Source: Zelopaecilomyces penicillatus (lineage: Eukaryota; Ascomycota; Sordariomycetes; Hypocreales; Pseudodiploosporaceae). From it: a stretch of DNA of 64,000 nucleotides. The stretch covers positions 3,100,001 through 3,164,000 of the forward strand of contig VCCP01000001.1 in assembly GCA_005765155.1 (NCBI GenBank), in the 5' to 3' direction. The notes beneath the pieces are model-generated. The model was not told the DNA's origin. It did not search any database and saw only the letters and a list, made by a program, of their open reading frames with translations. Below, in pieces: positions 1 to 14,315 of the stretch. Numbering within the stretch: the first letter of the stretch is position 1; each line of letters opens with the position of its first letter. The translations under genes were made by a program, and so were the position numbers.

Positions 1-3000
1 ATTATTTTATATCTTTCTTTAATAATACCTATTAAAAAGAGTTTTAAAGATAATTATTTTATTTTTATATTTTTAAGCTATATAATAGCTTATTATTAAT
101 TTCTTATAAATAAATAAATTATTAATAATTAATATAAGATAGTTTCTTTTATAAATTAGCTTTAATTAAAGTTTTTTATTTTTAATAAAGAATCTTTAAG
201 CTTTTTAATATAATACTTTAAATTATATTTTATTAAAATTAAATAGTCTTTCTAATAAATATAGAAATCTAATAATCTATTAGGATTCTATAAAATATCT
301 AGATTCTAATATATTTAATTATATTAATCTAAGATATATATTAATTATATTTTTTAAATCCCTTTTAATTTTAGTATTTATTTAATTAAATAACTTTAAT
401 CCTTTTTAAAAAAGTCTACTTATTATATTATTATTTTTCTTAAAAATATATTTAATAATATAATTAAATAATATAATATAGTTAATTTAATAGATAATTA
501 AACTATTTAATATATTATAAATAATACTATTAAGCTAGTATATAAGAATATATATATTTATCTTTAAAATAAATTATATATTATAGATATATCCTTTATG
601 CTTTTAAAGTATAAAGAGAATAGCCTTATACTCTTATTTTATTATATTATAATTATATATAATTTTATTTTAATAATTGTTTTTAAATCTAATTAAATAT
701 TATTATTTATCTAGAATTTATATTAAAACTATTCTTTATCTTTTAAAGCTAATATTTATTATAAATATAATTTCTTTACTCTTTTTAAAAAGATTAAATA
801 ATATTAAAATAGGGATAGTTATTATTATATCCTTAAGTTTAATTATTATTTTTAATTATAATTCTTCTTATTTTTAAAGAGCTTCCTCTTATAATAAAAT
901 AATAAAAGAAAGAATAATAATAATAAAATTATATATCTAAATTTAATAATAATTAATAAATCTAAAAAAGGCCTTAATATCTATTATATTATAATAGATA
1001 AACTATTCTAGAATTTTAATAATTTTCTTTTTAACTGGTTTTCTTTTAGATATCTTATAAAGGAATTTAATAATAATAATTATATTTTAATAATATCTTA
1101 ATTTCTTTTTTAATATTATATATTTAAAATACTTAATATTAAAAAGAATTTTATTAAGATTTTATAAATACTTAAATATATATTTTTATATCTTAAAAAG
1201 AATCTTTTTATTATTATAAATAGATTATAATTTATATATAATAATATTATTAAGAAAGGGTTAATAAATATTTAAAATAAGATTAAATAGTATTTAAATT
1301 ATAATTCTTATAAATTAAGTTATAGAATTTATAATATCCTAAAAGAATATATATATCTTTAAAAGATTAATAATAAAAGAAAATATAATAAAATCCTTAT
1401 TCTTTTTATTTAATAAGATTTAATAATAACTAGAAAAGAAATCTAATAATAAAAGTATAGTATATATAAAGAAGTCTTTATTAAAGGAATTAATATTAAA
1501 AAGGATAAATATATCTTTAAAAGTAATAATATTATATTTTATAATAATATTAATTAAATAAAGCCTTTTATTTTACTTTTAATAAAGAAATATTAATTCC
1601 TATAAAAGGTATAAGACTTTTTTAATATATAATTCTTAAAGTATATCTTTAATAATTTTATAGCTTTTACTTTTAATCCTTATAAAATAAGAATAGAATA
1701 TACCTATCAGATTAAATAAGGAATTATTTTAATAACTTAAAGAGATATAATTAATAGATTAAGTATTTTACTTTCTTTAAATTATTAAAATAAAGCCTAT
1801 TCTTTATTATAAAGGATCTTTAGAAAAATATTAATCTTTTATTAGATTAATATATTCTGAATTTAAGAAAGGATTTTCTTAAGGTATTTTTATAAAATTA
1901 AGATTCTTTAAATATATTAAAGAATTTTAGGGTAATATATTTAATAAAGGGTATATCTAGATTAATTCTTCTTTTTACTTTTTTTTATTTTTTATTTTTT
2001 TTAAAATAAATTATTATTAAATATAAATTTATTTAAAAGAATATTATTAATAGGATTAATTTTATTAATTTTCTTTTTATATAAGGTATAAATATATATC
2101 TTAAAAGGATTATATAATTAATATATTTCTTTTCTTTTAGATTTTTTTTTTTAGAAAATCTAATTTAATCTTAATTACTTTTAGAGCTTTAATATATTAC
2201 TTTATAGACTTTATTAATATATATTTAATAATTATTTTATTATTATTAGAATTAAGCTTTATAAATATTTCTTTATTATTCTTAAAAAGCTATTTTAGAT
2301 TAATTAATTCCTTATTATTAATTATACCTTTAATAATATAATTAATATTTAACTTTTTAAGGAATTAGATTTATTTTATTCTTAATAAATAATATCTATA
2401 ATAGGAGTAATTACTTATATTTATTTTATTTAGTATTATATATATAAATCTTTATTTTTCTAAGAATAATTAAATAATAACTTAATTATTTTAATAAATA
2501 ATATCCTTAGGATAAAGGGTATTATAATTTTATTTAATATTATATATAAACAGATATTTAAGTAATTCTTATATAAAATTAAATTTTTATTTTCTTAATT
2601 ATTTAAATAATCTATTTAAAGAATAATATTATTTTAATCTTAATTAAATTATATTTAATCTTATATTTCTTAATTAATAATTTTAAGATAATATTATTTT
2701 TAAAGCTTAAATTAATAAATATATTTATTACTTTCTTTTCTTAAGAATTAACTTTAACTTAAATCTTAGGTATTTATTATATATTTAATAATTAATAGCT
2801 ATTTAAATATATTTAAATAATTTTATAAGATACTTTATTAAAAAGAAAGCTTATATTATTATAAAGATTATTTTTAATTAATTTTAGAATATAAAAATAA
2901 TATAGGCTTAATAAATCTATATTATTTTAACCTTAATTAAATAATATTATTTAATATTAATTATAATTAAAAAGGATTTTTTCTTATATTTTAATTATAA

Positions 3001-3715
3001 TTATAATATTAATATATAATTATTTAATTAATTTATGAAAGAAGGCTTTATTATATCTTATCTATAAATAAATTTAAATTATTTTTATCATATTTTTTAA
3101 TTTTATTAAAGATATAGAATTATTTAATCTATTTCTAGGGATATAAAGGATTTCTATTATATCTTTAATTTAATTTAATAAATCCTAGTTTATAATTATT
3201 CTAAGCTTTAAATTAAGATTAATTAATATATAAAATAATATAATAATTATTTTTATAAATAAGGTTTTCTTTAATTTTAATTAATAATAAGGAAATCTTA
3301 TATTTTAATCTATTATTTATAATATATTTTTAAATATAATTATTAGATTAGAAGGTACTATCCTATTTAATATTAAGATAGCTTTAAGAGTAGGCTTTTA
3401 ATATATAATAATTAAAGGTTTAATTGATTTTTTATTATTATCTTTTTATCTCTTCCTTTTATTAATATTTATATTAATTATATATATTAATATTAATTAA
3501 TCCTTTATATCTTTATATTAAAAGAGTAATATAAAAGAAATTTAGATTATATTTTTATTAAATATAATATTTAAGTATTATAATTTTATAGATTATTATT
3601 TAAAGCTTAAATAAGAGATATATTTTATAAAGATTATATCTTTATATTTATTTAATACTTATTTAAAGTATTAAAAGATTTTAGCTTTAATTAAAAAAAT
3701 AAGAGATATAATTAT
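1..3715. other. AT-rich RIP-degraded DNA, no identifiable gene
   Basis: This stretch is almost entirely A and T. Remaining C lies mostly before T or C and remaining G mostly after A or G, the pattern left when CpA is converted to TpA on both strands. It is probably decayed transposon sequence, but I could not match it to the element families found elsewhere in the window. The only open frame above 60 codons (677-877) is a low-complexity Leu/Ile/Tyr string and is not credible as a gene. Confidence 0.7.
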
Positions 3716-4129
3716 TATTAAAATAAGTGGGTTTTATATAATAGCCTGACCTGTTATAAGACTAATAGCTAGACCTACTATAGCTTAGCAGCTAAACCTG
3801 CTATAGCTCTAGCAGCCAGACCTGCTATATCAGGCTAGACTAGTAAAATAAGGGCTTATCCCTTATACCCCTTCCTTTTTTATTATTTTAAATACTTAGA
3901 AATCCAAAGAAATATTATTTAGAATTCTTCAATAATTCTAAATAATCCTAGTATTATTTAAATATATAAGATAATTAGATTCCTAGTTAAATCTTGCTTT
4001 CTTTTTATATTAATAATATAATCACTTTTTTCTTCTTTTCTTTAGAATTTATTTTAAATAATTATTTATTATTTTTCTTTTATTATTATAGCTATTAGCT
4101 TTAATTATAATCTTATATTATAAATTGTA
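3716..4129 (+). repeat. copia 5' LTR
   Basis: About 414 bp, matching 9471-9943 along its length. The first 160 bp hold several degenerate copies of a CCTGACCTGCTATA-like motif. It begins TATTAAAATAAG where the 3' LTR has TGTTAAAATAAA, so the canonical TG has become TA in this copy. The outer ends were set by comparing the two LTRs. Confidence 0.8.
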
Positions 4130-7100
4130 AAAGATTATAAGCCTAAAAGAATAGTTATTTTAAACTATAAAAAGAAGACTTTTTTTTTATTATATTTAAT
4201 CTCTTTATATATTAGATTTTTTACCCCCCTTTAATTAATCAGACCTATATTTCCTATTAATTAAAAGTTATAAAAAACACTATATATATAAGAGTTGAAT
4301 ATTAGACCTATAGCTTATAGTATAATCCACTTTTAGATTTATAGATTATTAATTCAGATTTATAAAATTATAGATTATAGCTTTATTAATTATATTAAAT
4401 ATAATTAATTATTTAAATTATTAATTAACTTTATAAAAGGCCTATATAAGATTATTAAAATTAATTAATTAAATAAAGGTATTATATTAGTTATACTATA
4501 ATTAATTATAGCTAGTATATAATAAATAATCCTTATATCTATTACCCCTCTCTTTAATTAATTAACTATTTTTAAGGCTTTTATTAAGATCTATCTATTT
4601 ATAATACTATTATAATTAATATTTTTAGTTATTTATAATATTATTATATAATTATAAGTTTATTTTTAAAAGCTTATCTTTTCTTTATATTATTATAATT
4701 ATTAATTATAATAATTTAATCTTAAAAATACTAAAATAGGATCTTTTAATAAAAGAGAATTTATTAAAATTATAAGCTTTTTAATTTTAAATATAAGAGC
4801 TTATATAATAATTATAATAATTATAAGCCTAATTTATAATAGCTATAATTATTAAAACTATTGAAGAGCTATTATAATCTTAATCTAAGTTATTTTAGCT
4901 ATTATTATAGCTAGTATAACCTATAAATATATTAAAGGATTTAACTTTAAAAAAGTTATTTAAGAAAATATAGGCCTTTTTAAAAGCTTATAGATTAAGA
5001 GGCTTTAATAATTATAATTAATAGCTTTAGATCCTATTAATTTAATTATAAATATTTAAATTATTTATTTTTCTTTTAAATTCTATTATAAGCCTTAGCC
5101 TTAATAATTATTATTAGATTATTTTACTTTTATTATTTTATAATAATTACTTATAATATTTATAAGCCTTTATAAATTAGGTTATAATACTATTAAAAGC
5201 TTATTAAATATTAAATAAGTAATACTATTATAATATTATTTTATAGTATAGAACCCTTTATAATATCTTTTATAACCTTAGCTTTAATAATTATAAAAGC
5301 TTTATAAAGGTATTTAATAATTAATTTAATACTTAATTTATTAAGCTATAATTAACCTTAATTATTATATAATCTATAAATTAGATAAATTAATATCTAA
5401 AGGCTATAAAAAAAGCTTTTTTATAATAAGCTAAATATTAAAGGAATAATATTAGGATTTATATAATATTTAATATCTTATTAAATACCTTAAATTTATA
5501 ATTTCTTATAATAGATTTATTAAAAAAGCTATAGAATAAAAGCTCTTTAATTATAAAAGCTAGCTTTTATAAAGCTAAAAAAACTAAGGAATCTTCTAAA
5601 AGATTTATAAGGATTCTAAAAAGAAAGAAAAACTATTTAAATCTATTAAAAATAATATTATAAGCTCTTTTAAAAGAATAAAAAAATAAAAAAGCCTATT
5701 ATTAATAATAAGAAACCTAATAAAGCTTTCTTTATAATAAATATTTATAATCTATCTATAGATAATTAAAATATTATAATTAATATCTAAAGCTTTAATT
5801 CTAAATCTAATATAAAAGATTTAAAAGCTATAAAACCTAAAGAATTAATTTATAATACTTATTATAATATTAATATAAAAAATACCTTATTATATAATAC
5901 TAATTTAATATATTATATAATTAATAATAGAATCTTTTTTATTAATTATTATATCTATAATAAGAAATTAAAGCTTATAATAATATTTATAATATTTAAA
6001 CCTAGAATATATAATACTTTAAAGCTAAAATATATATTATATATCTTTAATATAGATATAAATATAATAAATAAGATTAAATATTATACTTTTAATAATA
6101 TATTTATAAAAAAAAAGCTATTTATAATAAATTAAATCTATTATAATCTATTAAACTTTATTAAATATAGTTTCTTTTTATAATAAAAAGGGAAATTTAT
6201 ATTTAAATTTATAAGGCTTTTTAACTATTATTATAACTATTTAATAATAATTAAAATCACCTTTAAACCTCCCTCTAGTATATATAAAGATCTTATTAAG
6301 CCTTTTAAACTAGTAAAATAATTACTAAAACTAATAAAAAGCTTTAAAATTTCAGGCTTATATATATTAAAAAGCTCTAATGTAGACTTAAGCCTATTAA
6401 AAGACCTATTAAAAGATATTATATCCCTTCTAAAATCCTTTAAAAATATTATTATAAAAAGAGATATAAATCTTTTAATTAAAACTAGTTATTAAAAGCT
6501 ATTATAATTAATAGGAATTTAATATATCTATTTTAATTATATTAGCCTATAGCTATTAAAAAAGATTATTAAAATTTTAATAGGCTTATTTAATTTTATT
6601 ATTATAAAGGAAATAGATTTCTTTTATTTAATATATATATAGATTAAATTAATATATAAACCCTTTAAAATCCTGATTCTAAACCTATTAAAAATACTAG
6701 AGATTATAAAAAAAGATATATTTTAAATAAAGTAATCTTTTATAATAAGCTTTTTATAGGGTTTATTTTAATAAAAAAAAAATCCTATTATTAAATAATT
6801 CTTTTATTATTTAATAAGAAAGGTTATATTATATTCTTTATTATAAAGAGATTATTTAAAGGGTTAAAAGCCTGTTATAAAAAATACCCTTTATAATTAT
6901 ATTTTAATAATAAAAAAGAGATTTTAGTATTATTAAAAGATTAACTAATAGATAAAGATATTAGTTTTAATATATCTAGCTCTTATATTTATAAGTAAAA
7001 TAATCTATTAAAATACTTTATAAGAGTTATTTTAGATTAATTATAGGCTATTATAATATAAGCTTAGCTATTATTTTTTTTAAAATTATTATTTTATTTA

Positions 7101-8229
7101 TTATAATTAACCTTATAAACTATATAATAATTATAAATAAAGACCTTAGTCTATTATAGCTCTTTTTATAAAAGCTAAAACCAGCCTTAATAGTTAATAA
7201 ACTAAATTTAATAGTTAATAAACTAAATTTAATAGTTTATAAAGCTATTAAAGCTTATTATAAGGTTATTATTCCTATTAAAAAGTATTAATAAAATATT
7301 AAATTAAGCCTTAAAATAAAATTAATTAAGCTATTAATTATATTAAATAAAAATATCTATTTAATATATATACCCTTTTATTAATAAATAATTAAGATCT
7401 TTTTTCTTTATATTATAAAAGGAATAAGCTTTATAAGCTAGGGCTTAAAGGGTAATTTTTATAGATTTTAAAGCCCTTTTAACTTAAAAAAAGAATTAAA
7501 AGAGCTTTATATCTTATTAAAATTAATAGATTAACTTATCCTAAAAAGTCTAACTGATTTATAAACTTTTAATTAAGCTAGAAGATTTATATATCTACTA
7601 GAACCTATATTATAGGTATTATAATAGTTATTATAGATGCTATAATAATTATTATAGCTGTTATAGCCCTTATTATAGCCCCTAGTATAACTGTTATAGC
7701 TGTTAGAAGATTCTGAACTTATATAGCTAGACCTTGCCTATTTTATAGATATCTGTTATAAGCTAAATGTAAAATTTATAATTAAGGCTTTTTTAAAACC
7801 TATTAATTAGAAATAAGCCTTAAAAAACCTTATTAAAGAATAATAGATTAATGCTATTTATAGTAAATTTTATTAAATTTTATAAGCTAAAGTTATATAT
7901 TTTGTTTTATTTTTAAAGGTTTTAAAAGATTAAAAAATCCTAAAAAATAAGCTTATTCTTAAGCTTAAAAAGAATCTATAAAACCAGCCCTTAAAATATA
8001 AGGCTAGGCTTATTATAAAGGGTTTTATATAAATTAAAAGAAAAAACTACTTTAAAACCTTTATAATTATTAGTATTTCCCTTATCTAATAGATTTTATT
8101 AGCTTTAATAGCCTTTTATAACTAGGAAATTAAATAAATTAATTTTATAAAAGCTTTTTTAAATAGTTAATTATCTAAGAATATTTTTATAGAATTTTTG
8201 AAAGGCCTCTTTTCTTTTATAAAGACCTA

Positions 8230-8900
8230 GATATTTAAAAATAAACCTTTAATAATCTTACTAACTAAACTAGACTATAATCCTATTATAAAATAGGTTA
8301 TCCTATTAAAAAAGGCCCTATATAAGCTAAAGTAAGATCTTTATAAATAATAATAATAATTAATTAAATTAGTAGCTATATTAAGGTTTTAACTCTTAAT
8401 CTTTAATCTAGTTATCTTTATTAATATTAAGATTAATACCTTTATTATAATCTATATTAATAACTGTTTTATTATAGGATTAGACCTATCCTATATTAAT
8501 AAACTAAAATATCTATTAAATAAGGTCTTTATTATAGAAAATAAAGGCTTTATAATCTTTTTCTTAAGGATCTAAATCAGTTATAATTAAGCTAAAAGAG
8601 AGCTATAATTATATTAGTTTTAGTATATTAATAAGGCTTTTTAATACTTTTAATTATAAGATATAACTCTTATAGCTATACCTTTATAGCTTAAAGTATT
8701 AAAAGAACCCCTAAAAAGGGTTCTTATCTTTATTAAATAATAGATTTATTAATAGATTATAAAGACTTTAATATACTTTATATTACTTTTTAGGCTTAAT
8801 ATAGCCTTTTTAATTTAATAGCTTTCTTAATATATATAATAGGGTTATATTAATTATTATAATATAATTAAGAATCTTTTAAAATATTTAAAAAGCTTTA
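8230..8900 (+). pseudogene. copia reverse transcriptase remnant
   Basis: The reading frame is recoverable by treating TAA and TAG as former CAA and CAG. Landmarks in order are KKALYKLKQDLY near 8305-8345, FIIIYINN near 8440 in place of the catalytic VYVDD motif, INKLKYLLNKVF, and TPLQLKVLKEPLKR further on. The two catalytic aspartates now read as asparagine, a change C-to-T on the opposite strand would produce. No intact protein can be made. Confidence 0.8.
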
Positions 8901-9470
8901 AAAGATTAGCTATCCTTTATAAGGCTTTAAACCTTATATAAATTAAATAACTAGCTCTTTAATTATTAAGCTATTTAAATAATAATTTTATAAATTATAA
9001 AGCTATTAATAAATCTATTTATAGATATCTTTTTAAGTTAATTAATAGGCTTATCTATTAAAAAATAAAGAGATAGATTATTATAACCCTTTTAATTATA
9101 AAAGCTAAATTAGATACTTTAATAAAAACTATAAAAAAGCTAAAATAGCTTTTTAAGCTCTATATAAAGCTAAAAATCCTTTTTTAATAGTTTATAGATC
9201 TATATTATAATAATATAGTTTTTATAAGTAATACTAAGAACCTTGATTAATATATTTAAATTAAATATACCTTATTAAAATTCTATTATATTAAATAAAA
9301 GATAGCTAATAGATTATTTAAGATAAATTATCTTATAATTAAGGCTATATTTATTAATAAATTAATTAAGGCTTTAATAAGTCTTATTTTTAAGGCTTTT
9401 TAAGCCTATTAAACCTATAAAAACCCTTTATTAAAAGCTAGCTATATATTATATAACTTATTAAAGGGAG

Positions 9471-9943
9471 TGTTAAAATAAATAGGTTTTATATAATAGC
9501 CTGATCTATTATAAGATTAATAGCTAAATCTATTATAGCTTAATAGCTAAACCTATTATAACCCTAATAACCAGATCTGCTATAAGATAGTAGCCTGACC
9601 TGCTATAAGACCTAAAAAGCTTATATAGCCTGATCTATTATATTAGGCTAGATTAATAAAATAAGGGCTTATTCTTTATAACCCTCTCTTTCTTATTATT
9701 TAAAATACTTAAAAATCTAAAGAAATATTATTTAAAATTCTTAAATAATTCTAAATAATCCTAGTATTATTTAGATATATAAGATAATTAGATTCCTAGT
9801 TAAAATCCTGCTTTCTTTTTATATTAATAATATAATTATTTTTTTCTTCTTTTCTTTAGAATTTATTCTGGATAACTATTCACTATCTTTCTTTTATAAT
9901 TATAACTACTAGCTTTAATTATAACCTTATATTATAAATTATA
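9471..9943 (+). repeat. copia 3' LTR
   Basis: About 473 bp, beginning TGTTAAAATAAATAGG right after the polypurine tract. It is longer than the 5' LTR mainly because the CCTGACCTGCTATA-type motif block has one or more extra copies. It ends near TTATAAATTATA. I could not find a clean target-site duplication around the element. Confidence 0.8.
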
Positions 9944-12344
9944 ATAATTATATAATTAAAGAAATTAATAATTTAAGCTATTATAAGCTTTTAATAATAT
10001 TCTTTTATTTTAAGGAATTATTATATAATAATAAAAGGAATTATACTCTAATTTATAAAATATCCTAGATTTAATATTCTAGTATATAAATTATATATAT
10101 AAAACCTAAGTTTAGTATTATATATTAATTTATTATAATAAAAAAGAAAGTAATTTAATAAATTATAGTATTAATAATTATTCTTATCTTATCTTCTTTA
10201 AAAGAAGAAGATATTAAAATCCTTATTATTATTAAAATTAAATATTATTTAATTAAATAAAAAATTTATTAAGCTTTTATATTATAAATCCTTATTAATA
10301 TATATATTAATATCTATTTATATTTTAATAATTATTTAAATAATATCTTTTTTAATAATTATATTATTCTTAAGATTATTAATAAGCTTAATTAATTTCT
10401 TTATATTTATTAGCTTAGCTTTAAGGGATATAATTTTAATAATAATTAAAAAGAACTTTTCTTTAAGATTAAAATCCTATATAATTAAATTCTTTATTAT
10501 AATAATTTAATTAAATATTATCTTAATAATAATTATATTTATTTAATTCCTAAGATTATTAAAAATCTTATATTATTTAATAATTAATTTAATAATTATT
10601 TTATTATTAAAGTATTCTTAAAGTTATTTATATAATATCTTTTTAAATTTATAAAGATTATTAATAGAATTTATTTAAATAACCTTAATAAAGAGCTTTA
10701 TTAATATAATCTTATATAATATATAAGATAATAATTTTAAATCCTTTTAATTTAAATTATATTAAGAAATATAGAATCTATATCTATTAAGCTAGTTTAG
10801 AATATCTTTAATAAACTCTAGATATTATTATTTAAATACTTTTATATAATCTATATATAATCTTAATTATTATAAATCTTTTTTAAAGAAATAATTCTTT
10901 AATACTTTTTTAATTTTTATTTATAAAAGATTATAGATAAGTCTTTAAATAATATTCTTATAAATATTAATTATATAATAAATAAAATAATTATATTTCT
11001 TTTTATTAATTATATTATTATCTTTTATCTTAAATTTATAATTTAAAAGATATTTAATAATATTAATCCTATTAAAGTATTTAATAAGCATAAAATTAAT
11101 AATATATTTCTTAGGTTTATTTATAATAAAGATATTTTTAAGATTATTAAAATAAATAGTATTAATCTTAATAATATTTTATTAAAAGCTTTTAATAATA
11201 TTATCTTTTAATTAATTAATCAATTATAAGCCTGATTTATAAAAAAAGAGTTATTAAAATTTATAATAAATATTATATTAAAGAAAGAAATATTTAGAAT
11301 AAGAATATTAGATATAATAATTTTAAGAATAATAATTCTAATAATAAAATTAAAGTTATTTAAAGGTCTTTTTCTTTAATATAAAGAGTATCTATTTAAA
11401 CCAGGGATTAATAATATATTAAGAAAATTAAATAATAATAAAGGCTTTTTATTATAAAGATATTTAAATATCTAGTTTAAGAAGGAGTTATTTTAATTTT
11501 TATATAATAATATCTTATTAATTATATTCTAGTATTAATATAAAACCTTTTCTTTAAATATAGGTATTATATTTAAATTAAGGATAATAATTCCTATATT
11601 ATTATAATTAAATAATATCTTATTTTTAAAATATAAAGATTATTTTTAAATAAAAAGCTTTTTTAATATTAAAGATAAGATTTATAGAAAGAGAAAAAAG
11701 ATAAACATATTTCCTAAGATTAATTAAATTATTAAACTATTAATCTATAATATAAAAAAACAAAACTAAGGATTAATATATAATTAATATTATTTATTAT
11801 TAATTAAATAATTAATATTAAAAGCTATATAAAGTAATTATTTATAATAATTCTTTTTAAACTTATTTATATTTTAATTAAATAAAATTAATAAATTTAA
11901 GGTATCTTATCTTTTTAAATTAATATTTAATATATAAATTATCTTTTATATATATTTTAAGTAAAAGCTTATTTTAAGATTAAATATTTCTTTATTTTTT
12001 CTTTTAATAATTTAATATTCTATAATATTAGATTCTAATAGAAACAAAATTAATAATACCTTATTATTTAATTAGAATAATATATAATATCCCTATTTTA
12101 TAGACTTGAGATTTTTTAATATATAAGCTTAGCTTTTTTACTTTTAGATTTTCAAACTATTATTATTAAAGATATCTCTTAATTATATTAATTAAAAGGT
12201 TTTATAAAGGTATTTATAATAATTCTTCTTAGATTAATTCTTATAATAGCTTAATAATACTTTTAAATATATTATATTATTAATCTAGTATTAATTAATT
12301 CTTTTAATAATAAAATAAATAAGATATTATTTTATCTTAATTAT
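9944..12344. other. AT-rich degraded DNA, probable unidentified transposon
   Basis: RIP-type composition throughout. A plus-strand frame around 10.4-10.7 kb reads fairly openly if stops are taken as former Gln codons (for example QKELFFKIKILYNQIL), which hints at an old coding region. I do not recognise the family, and no LTR or terminal repeat was found for it. Confidence 0.45.
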
Positions 12345-12740
12345 TAATTTTAATAAAAGGAAAATAATATATATAATAATATTAATACTATTTATATAAT
12401 TATAATATAATTTTAAGATAATTATATAATTAATATAATTTATAAGAATTAAATAAATAAAAAAAGCTATAAAGTAATAATATAATAAAATAAATTTAAA
12501 AGATTAATTAATTATTTTATAATTAATTAAATAAAGAAAATAAAGTTTTAATAGTTAATCTTTTAAATATACTGAAAGGTTCTTAAATAAAAGAGAGAAA
12601 AACTTAAATTTAATAATATCTATCTATTTAAATAGTCTAGGTATAGCCTATTTATTTATATAGTTTAATCCCTTTAAGTATAGCTTATATAGCTATAGCT
12701 TAATCAATTAATAAGAGGGTGTATTTAACCCAGTTATTAA
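12345..12740 (+). repeat. dispersed ~400-bp repeat C, copy 1 (possible solo LTR)
   Basis: About 400 bp that matches 44206-44602 in the same orientation, for example AGTCTAGGTATAGCC against AGTCTAGGTGTAGCT. Its size and the absence of a coding frame suggest a solo LTR. No target-site duplication was confirmed, so the class is uncertain. The edges are approximate. Confidence 0.6.
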
Positions 12741-13699
12741 AATACTCTTTTTCTTTATATTATATAATTATTTATAAATATATAATATATTAATAAAGAT
12801 CCTATTTTATAATATATATTATATTTTAAATAATCCTTTTTTTATATCCTTTTCTTTATTAATTATATATTTAAACAGTAAAATAAATAATTTAAAAAAA
12901 ATTATTAAATTAAGGAATTTTCTATTATAATAAATATAAAGGATAAATTATAAATAGAATTAAAAATTCTTTTATTAATATTATTTAAAGTATAATAGCT
13001 TTTATTAAATTTATATATAATAAACTTAAATCTAGCTTAATATTTAATTACCTTTAAATATTATTTATATTATTTAACTCTTTTATTTTTAATATTAATA
13101 TTAATAGCTTTATTATCTTTATTATCTTTATTTAAATAATAATTATAATTATTTTATATTTAATATCTAGATATTTATTATTAATATCTTTTTTAAGAAG
13201 TATTTTTATTATTTTAATAATAATATTATTTTTTATATAATAATATATATTTTAATTATTTATAAGAGTTTATATATTTTTAATTATAAAAAAACCTATT
13301 TAATCTTTAAATTAATTATTATATAAGCTATTATAATTATAAGGGATTTTTAATATTTTTAATAATTAAAGCTATTATAAAATCCTTTTTTAATAATTAA
13401 AGCTATATTATAAAATATTTAATTAAAGTATTTTATTTTTATAATTAAATTTAAAGGTATTAAAAAAAAATTAATTCTTTATTTATTAATTTATTTATCT
13501 TTAATATCTTAATAAATTATTTTAATTAATAATTATTATAATTAAATAATAAAAAATAGCTTATAAAGATAAGCTTAAATATATATAATAGTATTATATA
13601 AATTAAAAATACTAGTTATAATAATATTATTAATAATTAGATTTTAATAAAGGTTTTATTTTTTAATTAACTAATTAAAACATTAATATATATATATTA

Positions 13700-13790
13700 A
13701 AGATATATTATATATTAATTATAATATATAATATATAATATAACTAGTATTATATATTAATTATAATATATAATATATAATATAACTAAT
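13700..13790 (+). repeat. two-copy tandem repeat, about 44-bp unit
   Basis: The segment TATATATTAATTATAATATA plus its downstream context ending TAACTAGTAT is repeated once, with the second copy ending TAACTAATAT. It lies within the degraded copia copy and is probably a local duplication. Confidence 0.6.
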
Positions 13791-13963
13791 ATTATATTTT
13801 TAATTTTATTAATTAATTAATATAATCTTATATAATGCTTTTATAAAATTAATTAATAATTTAAATAATTAATTATATTTAATATAATTAATTAAACTAT
13901 AAATTTATAATTCTATAATTTTAAATTAATAATTTATAAATCTAAAAATAACTTATATTATAA

Positions 13964-14149
13964 ATTATTATAATGCCATTACAAAGCATAACACATAACA
14001 CGTGACTACAGTTTTTACCTATAGTATTATGGGCTATTCGCTTGGAACACATGGAAGTAAGCATAAGCTTTGGTATTAATATAATTATTGAAATCATCAG
14101 TTCCTACCTGCTTATCATGAATCCCAAATCAATATCTCTTTACAATTAT
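13964..14149 (+). repeat. solo LTR of gypsy family A with ATTAT target duplication
   Basis: The LTR proper is 13969-14144, 176 bp, the same length measured for three other complete family-A LTRs here (52763-52938, 55592-55767, 61949-62124). It is flanked by ATTAT at 13964-13968 and ATTAT at 14145-14149, a 5-bp target-site duplication typical of gypsy elements. Unlike every other copy it keeps many CA and TG dinucleotides (for example AACACATGGAAG, ATCATCAG, CATGAATCCC), so it has largely escaped RIP. Its host, the reverse copia copy, resumes on both sides. A solo LTR arises by recombination between the two LTRs of a full element. Confidence 0.9.
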
Positions 14150-14315
14150 AAATTTAATATTTAACTTTTATATATATAATATTTTATTAATAAAAAAGAA
14201 TGGATTTAATTAATAAAAAAAAGGAAAAATCTAATATAAAAAGATAAAATATAATAAAGAAAGGAAAAAATCTTTTTATAATCTAAAATAATTATTTTTT
14301 AGATTTATAATTTAT

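Larger units (their letters stand above)
3716..9943 (+). mobile_element. Ty1/copia LTR retrotransposon, RIP-inactivated
   Basis: Two direct LTRs (about 3716-4129 and 9471-9943) bound 5.3 kb of interior. The 3' LTR is preceded by a polypurine run, AAAGGGAG, followed by TGTTAAAATA, as expected for the plus-strand primer. Reading stops as former CAA or CAG, the plus strand at about 8230-8900 gives a copia reverse transcriptase: KKALYKLKQDLY (family KxALYGLKQxxR), then FIIIYINN where VYVDD is usual, then a QISYNQ-type region. Upstream, at about 7300-7400, a frame resembles the copia region between integrase and RT (LNKNIYLIYIPF, cf. GTNIYRIWIP). Integrase-before-RT order separates copia from gypsy. 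Gag would lie at about 4.2-6 kb but was not resolved. Every frame is closed by stops, so the element is dead. Confidence 0.85.

Noticed and set aside
677..877. 66-codon ORF starting with ATG in AT-rich DNA
   Set aside because: Low-complexity Ile/Leu/Tyr/Asn peptide, no homology recognised, in RIP-degraded sequence where such frames arise by chance.
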